From positions 39,035,097 through 39,099,096 of the forward strand of contig OX365959.1 of the NCBI GenBank assembly GCA_947247005.1: 64,000 bases of DNA. Direction: 5' to 3'. This document shows, piece after piece, positions 1 to 11,600 of this stretch. The translations under genes and the position numbers were made by a program. Positions within the stretch are counted from its first letter, which is position 1, and every line of letters begins with the position of its first letter. The notes under the pieces were generated by a model, which was not told where the DNA came from, ran no database searches, and saw only the letters and a list, made by a program, of their open reading frames with translations. The stretch comes from Spisula solida. Lineage: Eukaryota > Mollusca > Bivalvia > Venerida > Mactridae.

Positions 1-2206
1 GTTACAATTTGGAAATTATTATGAATATATTGATATTACATTCGTGATCATAATCGGTTTATTGTAAGATTGTAATTGACAATAAACATTAAATGCTACG
101 AACGCTAACAATATTTGCGTTTTACACAATTAATGCGTTTTAACTGCACATAACTGATTTAACCCTATAACTGATTCCATGGAAAGTGCTGAAGTATTCA
201 ATACATTCTTTACAAATATCTTAAAAAAAGCGCCATTAAACATCAATGAATTAACTAAAGAAAACAAGTCATTACTGAAAAACTTTGTGGACGTCAGAAC
301 ACATGCTTACACAGAATTTAAAATCCCTGATATTACGGAAGAATATGTGAGAAAGGAACTGCACGCTTTAGATTGCAGTAAAGCGACTGGCCTTGATGGC
401 TTAGGAGCACACTTTCTTAAAATAAGTCACGATAAAATAGCTAAGCCTCTCACAAAAATATTTAACCGTAGTATTTCTACAGGGAAATTTCCAAAAATGT
501 TCAAGATAGCAAAGGTTACACCTATTTTTAAAAAAGGTGAGAAGACAGACAAGAATAACTATAGACCAATATCTATTTTGCCAGTTCTATCTAAAATATT
601 GGAAAGGCATATATCTAAGAATTTAAAGGACTATCTTGAAGAATTTAAACTACTACACAACCAACAATCCGGTTTCAGGCAGTACCATTCTTGTGAAACT
701 GCTCTAACTGATATAGTTGATGATTGGATAACAGCAATTAATCATGATGATGCTCTTATTGGAACGATTTTTCTTGATCTTACTAAGGCTTGTGATCTAA
801 TTAATCATAAATTACTCATTGAGAAGTTAAAATGTTACAAGTTCAATAATAATGCACTTCAGTGGTTTAATTCTTATCTGGCTAATAGATCTCAACAAGT
901 AAATGTATCTGGAAAGCTGTCTGCAGCCCAAGAGATTGTAGCTGGTGTTCCCCAAGGCTCTGTCCTTGGCCCAATACTTTTTATTCTTTTTATCAATGAT
1001 CTACCATTGAATGTTAATAACTCACAAATGTTTGCAGATGATACAACTTTGTCAGCTTCTGGTGCAACACTTGATAATAGTAAGTACAACTTACAAAATG
1101 ACCTTGATTGTATTGAAAACTGGTGTAATAATAATGCTATGGTTCCAAATGCAAATAAAACAAAAGCTATGTTTATTTCTGCATCAACAAAACTTTCTAA
1201 AGAAATTCAAAACGATGATAGCATAGAACTTAAGATGTGTAATCAACCTCTTGATATTGTAAAAAATGATAAACTCCTTGGAGTGCAAGTCGATCAAAAC
1301 TTAACCTGGAAAAATCAAGTTGAAAAAAACATTAAAAAATGCAACTCCCTTCTTTATCTTCTAGTAAGAATAAAACGCTATCTTGACTTGCATGCTCGCA
1401 AACTTTTTTACAATGCTTATATTTTACCTCATTTGGATTATTGTAACACAATATGGGGGAACTGCTGCACAAAATTACAAGATGATTTAATAAAATTTCA
1501 AAAGAGAGCTGTCAGAATAATTTTAGATAAACCATATGATGCACCATCCGGTGATCTTTTTAAGCAACTTAAATGGATGACATTTCCATACCGTGATGAA
1601 TACAAAAAAGTCATGACAATTTACAAATCCCTAGATACTAAAACCCCAAAATGTCCTGAATATATCTCAAATAAATTTAAATATGTTAAAGAGTCAGGCC
1701 TTAGGTCTTCTAGTCAAAAATTACTTCATAAACCAAAGCCAAAAAAGGAATTCTTTCGAAAGTCATTAAGCTACACTGGACCAATACTTTGGGAAAAGAT
1801 ACCATTTCATATAAGAACTGCTAGCTCTCTCGAACAATTCAAAAGAATGTATATAAGATGGAAGTTTCCAGACTGGGACTACCAATAAAATAAGTATGTT
1901 CTAGATTCATTGTAAATATTATGTTATTGTCTCTTAACTTGTTTATATTGTTTTGTTGTATCATAGTGTGTATTTGAATAGCTAAGTCTTGTTTATACAA
2001 ACTTTTCATTATTAATCTAAGTCAATTTTATTATTTACTTTCATTCAATTGTTAAGTTTGACTACTTTCATTTCATTTGTTAAGTTTACTATGTTTGCAA
2101 TTATCATGTTAAATGTATGTATTATATGTTGAGGTCCTCATGTAAGATTGTGTTTATATGCAAATGTGTTAACCTCGTAAAATAAAGTCATTATTATTAT
2201 TACTAA
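1..2206 (+). mobile_element. 5'-truncated non-LTR retrotransposon (CR1/jockey-like LINE) with 3' tail
   Basis: The block consists of a reverse-transcriptase ORF (179-1888), about 300 bp of AT-rich 3' untranslated sequence, and a terminal AATAAA-type motif followed by an ATT microsatellite near 2185-2204, a 3' end typical of LINEs in the CR1/L2/jockey group. No apurinic endonuclease domain is encoded upstream of the RT, and an in-frame stop lies about 30 bp before the first ATG, so the copy is 5'-truncated or the window starts inside it. The left boundary cannot be seen. A second, much shorter 3' end of the same style lies near 37680-37963. Confidence 0.85.
179..1888 (+). CDS. LINE reverse transcriptase (ORF2 C-terminal part)
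   Basis: This 569-residue ORF would copy the element's RNA into DNA by target-primed reverse transcription. RT blocks are visible in order: the NYRPIS block near residue 125, the QSGFR block near 160, the metal-binding block LDLTKACD near 200, GVPQGSVLGP near 260, and the catalytic FADDTTL near 285. The C-terminal part contains the conserved WEKIPFHIR and SLEQFKRM stretches seen in CR1/jockey-group ORF2 proteins. The usual AFD of the first catalytic block is ACD here, but both aspartates needed for metal binding are kept. The frame is open over its whole length, so this is a rather young copy. It lacks an endonuclease domain and cannot mobilise itself as it stands. Confidence 0.9.
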   Translation: MESAEVFNTFFTNILKKAPLNINELTKENKSLLKNFVDVRTHAYTEFKIPDITEEYVRKELHALDCSKATGLDGLGAHFLKISHDKIAKPLTKIFNRSISTGKFPKMFKIAKVTPIFKKGEKTDKNNYRPISILPVLSKILERHISKNLKDYLEEFKLLHNQQSGFRQYHSCETALTDIVDDWITAINHDDALIGTIFLDLTKACDLINHKLLIEKLKCYKFNNNALQWFNSYLANRSQQVNVSGKLSAAQEIVAGVPQGSVLGPILFILFINDLPLNVNNSQMFADDTTLSASGATLDNSKYNLQNDLDCIENWCNNNAMVPNANKTKAMFISASTKLSKEIQNDDSIELKMCNQPLDIVKNDKLLGVQVDQNLTWKNQVEKNIKKCNSLLYLLVRIKRYLDLHARKLFYNAYILPHLDYCNTIWGNCCTKLQDDLIKFQKRAVRIILDKPYDAPSGDLFKQLKWMTFPYRDEYKKVMTIYKSLDTKTPKCPEYISNKFKYVKESGLRSSSQKLLHKPKPKKEFFRKSLSYTGPILWEKIPFHIRTASSLEQFKRMYIRWKFPDWDYQ

Positions 2207-2369
2207 GATTTTCTATCGAACGAGTCTATGTATTTTCATATTCTTACCATAAAAGTAGTTTGTATCTTATATTAATCATGTCATACATGTGACTTTAAAT
2301 TGCCTGAATAAAGCCCTTTGAAATTTCAGAAAAAATAGTGAAGTTATACTGAAATGATTTTTGTATGCT

Positions 2370-2790
2370 ATGTTACAACCCGTTTTGTAATAAAGTTGCA
2401 AATTGTATTACTTATTACAAAACTGGTTAAGAGGCTTATTACAGTCTGAAAAGTCATTGTAATCCGTTTTGTAATAAACTTTCAAAATGTCATTAATTTC
2501 CAAAATCACTTCAAAAGTGCAGTAATTATTGCAAAACGGGTTTGGGGTGTTATCACACTAAGAAATAACCTGGCAACCCGGTTTGAAATAATTTTCCAAA
2601 ATGTAATTAATTTTCGAAATTACTTTAAAAGTGTAGCAGTTGTTACAAAACAGGTTGGAAAGTGCTATTACATTTTGAAATAACCAAGTAACCCATTTTG
2701 TACTAAATTATCAAAATAAAATAAATTTTCAAAATCACTTTAAAAGTGTAATAATTCTGACAAAACGGATTGGGAAGTGTTACACATCCT
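2370..2790. repeat. Tandem repeat, unit about 115 bp, roughly 3.5 copies
   Basis: The block 'caaaatcact(t)' recurs at 2501, 2615 (diverged) and 2730, a spacing of 114-115 bp. Each unit also carries a 'cccgttttgtaata'-type stretch (2378, 2460, 2575, 2690) and a later 'gcaaaacgggtt' stretch, which is its near-inverse. The first copy is about 30 bp shorter. Each unit is thus partly palindromic around AAAACGGG/CCCGTTTT. No coding capacity is seen. Confidence 0.8.
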
Positions 2791-3038
2791 GCATAAAACA
2801 GAGAAACCTTGAGTCGGGATACATCCTGTGAAAACACTAACAAAAAGATGACTGTAAGCCCTATGTAAAAATTTTCCAGGAACGTCAACTACCAATATGT
2901 CTTGATGAAGGGAGTGAAATTATGCTGAAGTTTATGATTCACACGGGCATGTAGTGGTAAGTATTAACACATACCATGTAACAACAAATTATTTCAATAC
3001 AATAATTTCGCGCGATACATAAAAAATATTATATTTAG

Positions 3039-3250
3039 TCAGACAGGGAAGGCAGCACTGAACATAACCAGCCGAGCACAGAAAACATTAAAAACACACA
3101 ATGCATAATGCCCAACCGAACCAACCGAGCACAGGAAACACAAAACACATACAAGACACAATGCCCAACTAAACAAGCAAATATCCGCCCAGGTCCAACC
3201 TGTCGAAAAGTATAATAAATTCATTTGTTTCAAAAACAGGAGTGTAAGAA
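3039..3250 (-). repeat. Dispersed repeat, inverted relative to 62500-62630
   Basis: Bases 3039-3200 match 62500-62630 in reverse complement, including the blocks 'gtcagacagggaaggcagca' and 'cagccgagcacagaaaac'. The local minus-strand ORF over this segment is short, cysteine-rich by chance, and resembles no known protein. The element type is unknown. Internal direct repetition of 'accgagcacag' suggests it was expanded locally. Confidence 0.6.
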
Positions 3251-3420
3251 CAACATAGGCAGCATTAAGTTGAACAGCGCCGACGTCGACCCAACGTCGG
3301 TTTGATGGCGGCTTATAAATGTCGCGAATTTTACCGATATTCTGACTTATAACTGATATTGTCATGTTTGCAGGGATTACATTGTTATGGTTATTATATG
3401 CTTTTCGTCTATATCATAAT

Positions 3421-3560
3421 GATAATAATTAAGTGTTTTCATAATGGCCTTGTTATTGGGCTGAAGACTGTCATATTAGCATGAGGCCGAATGCCGTAGG
3501 CTAATATGAATGTCTGAAGCCCAATAACAAGGCCATTATGAAAACACTTGATTATTGACA
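3421..3560. repeat. Foldback hairpin, arms about 60 bp, loop about 20 bp
   Basis: Bases 3430-3480 and 3500-3549 are near-perfect reverse complements (TGTTTTCATAATGGCCTTGT against ACAAGGCCATTATGAAAACA), separated by a short GC-rich centre. This is a MITE-like foldback element and encodes no protein. Confidence 0.85.
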
Positions 3561-5633
3561 ATTTTATTAATTAACTATACAATTTGGGCAAAAGTACAGT
3601 AGAAAGATAAGGAATAATAAATAAAGTATTAACTCATTCAATTAAATGAAACAATTTTTTTGACATGTTTGATAGATCTTTATCATCCCACATTAAGTTC
3701 ACATGGTCTTGTCGACATCGTAGTCCAAAACACACACCATTGTTTAACAATACTGTATTCACTGACTGCTCAAGATTATCTGAACAATATAAAAACATAA
3801 TCTGTATTAGAATCTAAACCTCTAAATCATGTTAAAAACTTAATAGTTTCTTACAAGTCTTCAAAAACAAATGAATGACAGTTTTTGTTCAAACTGCTAC
3901 ATGATAAATTCCATACAATCCATAATTATGTTGCCAAGTATGATAACATTTCCCTTGACAATTTGCTTAAAAAGTAATTTCACATCATGTTTGTTATAGT
4001 TTAGAACTGCTATATTTATTAATCTCCGGGTGGGGTGTACAAGGGACTTGTGAAAAAATATCTTGATATAGATTTTATCATAGTCATTCAATATTTATTT
4101 ATGTCATTTTTATGAAATAATAATCATGGCTGGGATGACTTGAGTAGGCATTGTCTCATTCACACTAGAATAGCTGCACATTCTTCAAACAGCCTGAGGT
4201 CACTTATTGCTTTGTACACTGTGACCTTGACTTTATTTAGTTCAACATATGTTCTAGTGTAACTAATGTCTACATTTTAAAAAGTTTTAAATTGTCATTC
4301 ACCAAGAATTGGAAGTTTCGTTGAAATGACCTTGACCTCAAATTTGTCTTAGGTGTATGTTCATTTGATGTTTACAATCATATGAATAATATCCATGTAA
4401 ATATGAGACACTACATACTTAAACAAACGAATCACATTAGATCATAGAATGCTAGGGGCCTTCGTAAGAATGTCATCTCGGCCAACATGCAAATGCATAA
4501 ACTGGCTGTTATAACAATATTTTTATATTTGTAATCAAACAAATGGCTTACAATGAGAGAATATGTACTAACAAACACAACTATCATTTTTATAACCTAA
4601 TTAAATTCAAAACACATGCTATACTAAGAAAGATATTTTTTATTATTATAATTATTATTATTATTTTTTTAGCTATTTTTCTGACTTTGAACATTAATTG
4701 ACCTTGACCTCAAGCTGGTCCATATTGTACATGTATGTCTTTTTGATGCACATTATCAAATGAACAATATCCGTGTTATTATTTTGCAATACATACATTA
4801 ACAAAAATTTAAAACCAGAACATAGGACATCGGGTGTTTTCGTAAATTTGTTCCGAAGCAAGAGTTGTAGCCCCTGTTAAAAAAATCAGCACCACTTTCA
4901 GATCTGGCATCCACCTTTTTCCAAAGCCTGAATGTCTATATTATTCAAAAATACTAACATACTTTTTCTACCAGATGGGGTAAATGAAAATTGAAATTCT
5001 GGTCACCGGCTCCTAGGCTATACAAAATCACGTAATCCTGTTCCTTTGATAACAATGCTTTAAAACTAACCGCTTTAATTAAGATAATTACAAAACAACC
5101 GACCTTAAAGTAAATTTAAAGTTGTTTTAATTATCAACTTGCGTTTGTCGGTAATCGAATTATCACCACGACGATTAACGGACTGTGAAAGTTAGATACA
5201 TGTATATCTATAACGTATATTTTCACACCTTATTGATACATAAGCTAATTAACAAGATGTCATTATCGTCATATGTTGTGTTAGAAGAAAGGAAATCCCT
5301 AGCACTTATTTCGCCGTTTTCAGCTAATATTGAGATTTTCTATATTTGTATAAAAAAATGCCGTTGCTCGCTGAAATATTGGGGAGGCGATCCCTGCCCC
5401 TGTCGCCCTAGTCGCGACGCCTCTGCTTAAACGGTGCGCAGTTTCCTTTTGGTAACATAATATAATGCTAGTACATGTTTAACATACTCATATGTTCAAT
5501 TAATACGAGATAAAACACGCTGAATATTGACGTGCTCGCTTCATTTCATCAATCGTAGTTAACGATTAGAACATTTCCCAACAAAATGCACAAACGATTG
5601 TATAATACATTGTATGAAACTCCCTTTGAATCA
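3561..5633. other. Gene-free stretch with a diverged direct repeat
   Basis: No coding region is supported. Two diverged copies of a repeat that begins with 'ccttgacctcaa' and ends near a 'gggtgttttcgtaa' or 'ggggccttcgtaag' stretch lie at about 4325-4480 and 4695-4870. A short ATT microsatellite lies at 4644-4670. The rest is AT-rich, with only short ORFs. Confidence 0.5.
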
Positions 5634-8600
5634 TCATAGTAAAGATGTTTTGTATTTAGCAGTATCGGCAATAACATCTTCATATGATGGCGCTACAACA
5701 TCACCGTAACTCGGTGGTGGGTTATAAAGAACCAACTGGTTGTTAGCATTAGAAAATGGTGGCAACTCATCGTCGAAAGGTTCTAATGACGTTTCGCTGT
5801 GACTTGAAATCAGTGTATCTTCGGTACGAGTTCGTAGGAGTGTTGTTGGATCTATTGGGCCACTGGCTGTACGGTTGTTTACATGAGCATATGATAGCGG
5901 TTCACCGTCTGGTGCATCTAATGATATGTCGCTGCGGCTGGAATTTAGTGATGGGGGACCTTGGGTACGTGGTTCTGTCTGGTGTAAGGGTGTTGGGAGA
6001 CCGAATGCTCGCCTAGGTAAAAATGGACTGGCAGCAATGTCACGACGTCTCTGTTCAAAATAAAAAGATTTTTTAAAATTCAGTGATAAATATACAACTA
6101 GTACGTGGTCAAATGGCAATATTGCATTTCTAGAATAGATTGCCCTAACCTTGTATCCTTTCCGCTACCAAAGCGTACTAATGCAGACTGGCCGGGATGG
6201 CCATTTCTGCCTTCCGTAGTTTACGACCTAAATGCCCAAATTCGGGAATTTTGGTGTCATGGGTACACATGAATCCCAGACTAAAGGATATTACGGGCCA
6301 AATGTCGTGCACAGGTTTTTGGGCCCGCTGTACCACTTTAAAGAGATCTTTGAACGTAGATTTTCCAAAACAGAAATTATTGGTCATACCCGCCATTGCG
6401 GTACGAATTCCTGTGGATCTGCATTAACATTTAGCGCCAAAAAGTTTTTATTTTTCTCTTGAAGGAGTATAAGGCTAGACAAAGGGGTCGAGACCAATGC
6501 CCTAAAGGGGCCCAAAGTTGGACCTACCAAGCTAAAAAAAGTAGTTTTTCGCGCAAGGGTCACCTTCACGTCGTCATTTCCGGTGACCTTTAGTCGAAAT
6601 GTTGAAAAAATTTCTAATTTCACTTTGGGGCATGTGTGTAGCATCCGGATATATCGAGATTTTATCAATGCTGCAAGTCAATAATGTCTCAGGGACGGGG
6701 TATAGGGTCCATATGAATTTCCCCCAAAAAATCGTGGTAGCGAAAAGGATATAATAACCACACTTTCGACTATCTTAGAAGATCGCAAATACCAAACTCA
6801 ATGTGTTCTAAGTATTAATAGGACCAGCCAATTAGACTCCGTTACCCCCAACTTTCTGGGAAAATCATACAAAACTTCAGCAGATAGTTACCCGAGTACT
6901 GCTTTATCAAAGCACTTACGAAACACTTAAAGTTACGCTTACAATTTAAATTCCTTATAATTACTTTACAAATGCAAATTGGTGACGGGTGTGGTTTGTT
7001 GGATTTTATGAACGGAATCATTGTTAATATTGCAGCTCCATTTACCACACTGTATTTTAACAAATTATAAAGCATTTAATTTTAATAGTAAGTTTACAAA
7101 TTCCGCAAGTGCTTTGATAAAACAGTACCCAAATCGTGTGGTTAGCAGCTTTTCAAACAGAAAACTTCGAACAGATTCCTGTCCGGAAATGAGCTTTAAT
7201 CACTCGATCACGAGATACGATTTTAAATCAGTACATGTATGTTTAAACAAAACTGTCGTATCACATCAAGGTGATTCAAACATTTTTTACGTTTAAACAT
7301 TTTGGACTAAATGTTTGAACTTACTTGTGTATAATTTGATGAACTCATATATGTACTCCTACATGCCTGAGCTTTCGTTAGGAAAGAAATCCCTGCACAT
7401 AATACCACTAAAACCGCCGAAATTATCCCTACAGTTGCAAATATTTTTCCTTTCACTTCAACACCTTTCAATCCGTCACACGTTATATCTTTTAGAGGAC
7501 AAGCATTGATTTCACCTGAGCAATGATACTCCATTCTTACACAGTTGCCAGTATACCTACACTTCCGTAGATGTTCACCATCACACACACCTATCGAAAA
7601 CAAAAAATGATGGAATATTCTTAACAACTATAGACTATACTTTAAAGGGAAAGAAAAGGCTAAGTACAAGTTGATTTTATTTTAAACAAGCGTTCATTTG
7701 AAACACATTGATCAGCCCAATATTTCGCTTAAATCACAATTTAAAATATATATGGTAAAACATCATTATGAGCCCGCTTAAATTGAATCGATCTACGGAT
7801 TTTATACGATAATTTCCCGTAACTATAGCTACTAAACAGTAACGTATTATGTCGCTGGAATAGCCGTGATGTAGCCTTCAAATCACGAATGATTTACTTA
7901 TTTTGAACATCTGAGAACTTTTAATTATCTTTAAATTTGTATCCCGGATTGTAAAACATATTCATATTTTAGATGAATGCATGTACATGGCGGTATTCCG
8001 TATACAAATATTAGATCTACATGTTTTAAAACAGATTTACGCATCTTAATTTCATCCACTGCACACACATGAATCTATATGCTTACTGGCAAACTTGAAC
8101 TTTACTCATGTTTAGAATATAACCTACATTATGAGTCAATGAAAACGCCACATTTTCGCGGTTAAATGAAAATTTAATCATTAAAATTTTCTCTCAACAG
8201 ACTTGACGTCATGCGTTGGCGCTAAATTCTATCGGCCAATCAGAATGCAGAATGTTATATTCTAAGTTAGTTAGAACATATTAAGTAAATTTTAATGACT
8301 AAAAAGGACTCGCTTCGCTTCGCTCGCTCCGCCCTTTTTAATCATTAAAATTTACTTAATATGTTCTAACTATAACTTAAACAGAGAACAGTTGCTACTG
8401 TCACTATATTACGTGCATAGACCAAAAACATCCTATGATCAACATTATTATAAATCACTTCACTGCCAGCTTTATAGAACAATCACATATTTTTGTAATT
8501 TCGGATTTGCGTGTCCTTATTCTATAGTATAAGCATATTGTATAAATTTTAATAAAAAACATCCCTATTCTATAACAAACAATAAAAAAGAAATAATTCC

Positions 8601-11600
8601 ACGAGCCAAAAATCATAGTTACATTCTATGCACGAGCCCAGGGGTTGCTAGAACAGTGGTATCAAATTAACGATGGAGCTTTCTAGTTTCTCAACATGGA
8701 ATTATTTCGAAATATGTTAATATAAATCACGCATATTAATTTCTACTTCGTGTGTTAATATAAATTACATCGCTTCAAACTCAGATAAACTGTCACCGCA
8801 ATGCGATTGGATGACATCACCAGTCCTGTCAATCAAAATCGGCAGATATGTCAGTTTCTGAGTTAACAATAGTTTAGTGAATGTAATATTATTTTTTTTG
8901 AAAAAGGATAAATTATACGGCCAGAAATACATAAATTCATGCGTAATATATAAACTTTAACAAGACTATGCTGAACGATCGTAAATGTACGTCGCTCATG
9001 GTTTAGATTACGGTAAATTAACAGTTTTGTGCATATTTTAAATTTTGCAGAGGCTATCATCTCATTCTGGATACTTATATTTATTCTTTATTTTAGTCTC
9101 ATTCACATATATACAAGTCACAATCACATCATATATCACAGAAACATTATTATGTGACCATTCTAATCACGCATGATAATTAACATTTTTGGCTACAGTT
9201 CCAAGTAGAAATTTGGAAACATTGGAACACAAATGTAGCCGTAAGTATTTTATTTTTTCATCGATTTCTATGTAATATGCGCCACGCTATGAGGAACATT
9301 ATTTGCTTTCCGTGAAATATAAAATCCTTTTCAGCGGCTGTGCCGTTTTGTCCATTACCCTGTGAAACCGTGGAACGCGTAGGTTTCACAGGGTAATGGA
9401 AAAATCGGTAAAGCTTCTGAAAAGGATCTTTACTTCACGAAAAGCAAATAATTCCCCCTTAGCGTGGCGTATATTTCATAGAAATCGATGAAGAAATAAA
9501 ATTCTTATGGCTATTTTATTTTCCAATGTTTACAAATTTCTTCTTGTAACTGTAGCCAAAAGTAACGTGGTATTGCTACACTGAGACTGCGCTATATACA
9601 TTCCTGACTGTTACGATGGAAATTAAAGAAAGTCAAAACAATTACACAGCGAGGGGTCCAGTTAAAATTGATTTGATCACCGTATTGATATAGATCAGAG
9701 CGGTAATTCATGACATCTGCTATAACTGTACATTTGCATTTTAAATCTTGATATTAGATGTTTACGTTGTGTATATATGTTAAGAAAGTTTATAGGACTG
9801 TTGTAACCCCTAGCAACCACGGGGTAAATACACGGAAGAGGAGTTACAAGAGCTGAACAATAGGCCTTTCCCGAAACTAGGTAACCTCCCTTGGTAATTG
9901 TCTTCCCTAGACGCATATGCGCATGCGCCAGACAAAAGGACAGTTCATGATCCAATATTAACATAGATAATTATTGTTTTTGTGAATAATGTGTGGTTTT
10001 GGATAACCAAGATAAAAATGTATGCTTGTAGCGATTTGGTTGTTGGTAACATAGAGGAGATACTAGTAGACTGCATCTGTGACCATCAAAATTTTGAAAT
10101 ACACAAACTACGAAGTTGTTGGATTTTACGGACAAATATGCCCCGAGGATGACTTTTCACGTAAGATTTTAGTGTTGGCACTGTGAAATTATTGAAGTAC
10201 CGACAAGGGTTGGTTGGTTATTCTTGTGATTGATCGGCTGGACAAACATTTTTATAGTTCAAATTTTGGCATGATTTTGTGTCATTTGTTTGTATCGTTA
10301 TATAACGACCATTTTAGACCCGACCGAGCGCCAATCGGATTTGTGCTGCTTGTATATAAATCATTCTTCTATCGAACAGCAACTCCTTTATTAAGTAAAC
10401 TGATATAAGACAAACATGAGCATAAATTTGATGTGCGTCAATTCCCTGTGCACATAGGCAGACGACTGATGATCATAATGCAGTCCCGTGAATTTTTCCG
10501 CGCACGTCAATTTATGTAATCGTAGTGCACCAATATTTCACTAAAGTTGATACGATGTGACAAAACGTACAAGTCAAATAGTTCCTGCGAGCAAATGATG
10601 TAACGACTTCATTTGACAGAGAATTGACAGGATCCTCGACCTTCTATCTGCATAATTCAACAGCTGATGTGTATAAAATTAAGCATAAAAATCTCACAAT
10701 TGTGAGAAAAAAATAAGCGCGATAGGCCGGTAGCTTTCAAATTGGGAAAACTATATGCACGATAATTTGACATACGAAATTTATCAACAAATTGTTAAAT
10801 AATTTCATGTATAACAAACCAATTTTCAAGACACTTAATTGCATATTATGACTCCCTTGTTCCATATAATATTTATATGCTTATAAATAAAACCTCGTAT
10901 CAGTTCATTAAAAGGTATTATCATAAGACATGTTTTCAGTGTTCAACAGTATCAAAGATCATAAACCAATTCCGATAATTCCATGACAATAGACAAGAGA
11001 CATTTAGAATTTTAAGTCTCTGAATAGACATTAACACTGAATGGTAATTCTCCTTATATGACTCTGGAGACCAAAAGAAACTGTATATGTTGTTAATTTG
11101 ATCAAGGGAAACAACCAGCACTAATTTTACCCGCTGATCCTAAAAATAATCCAAAAAATAATTTACGGGGCGAAGTGCCGGGTACGAATAGTGAATAAAA
11201 CAATATTCAGGACGAACGGTGGGAAGTGGTACGAAAGTGTTGAGTATGAAACGTTAGCGAAGAATTTATCCAACGATAAAAAGATCTAAACTCGTGTTTT
11301 ATACTCTTTTAATCGAATTACGTGTACATTTTTATCGTAGGGACGGGTTTTGATGATACTTTTGTAGTTCTTTCTAAGAATGTCGACTTGCCCGGGCCGA
11401 CATACGTCAGCCATCTTTTTGCGTAAGAAAATTATCGGTTGCGTAAAAAATACCGATCAGTTCTTAATACCCGAAATTCCGTAATCCTGACACATTAACC
11501 ATAGAACTAACCTATTTTCGTTCAAGAACAATGTGTTCTCTACGGGATGTACTCCATTGCTCACTATATTTATCATTGACTGGGAAGCGCAGTGCTTATG

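Noticed and set aside
5756..6016. Plus-strand ORF opposite the CUB-gene tail exon
   Set aside because: It is the complement of a real coding exon, without motif or splice evidence of its own.
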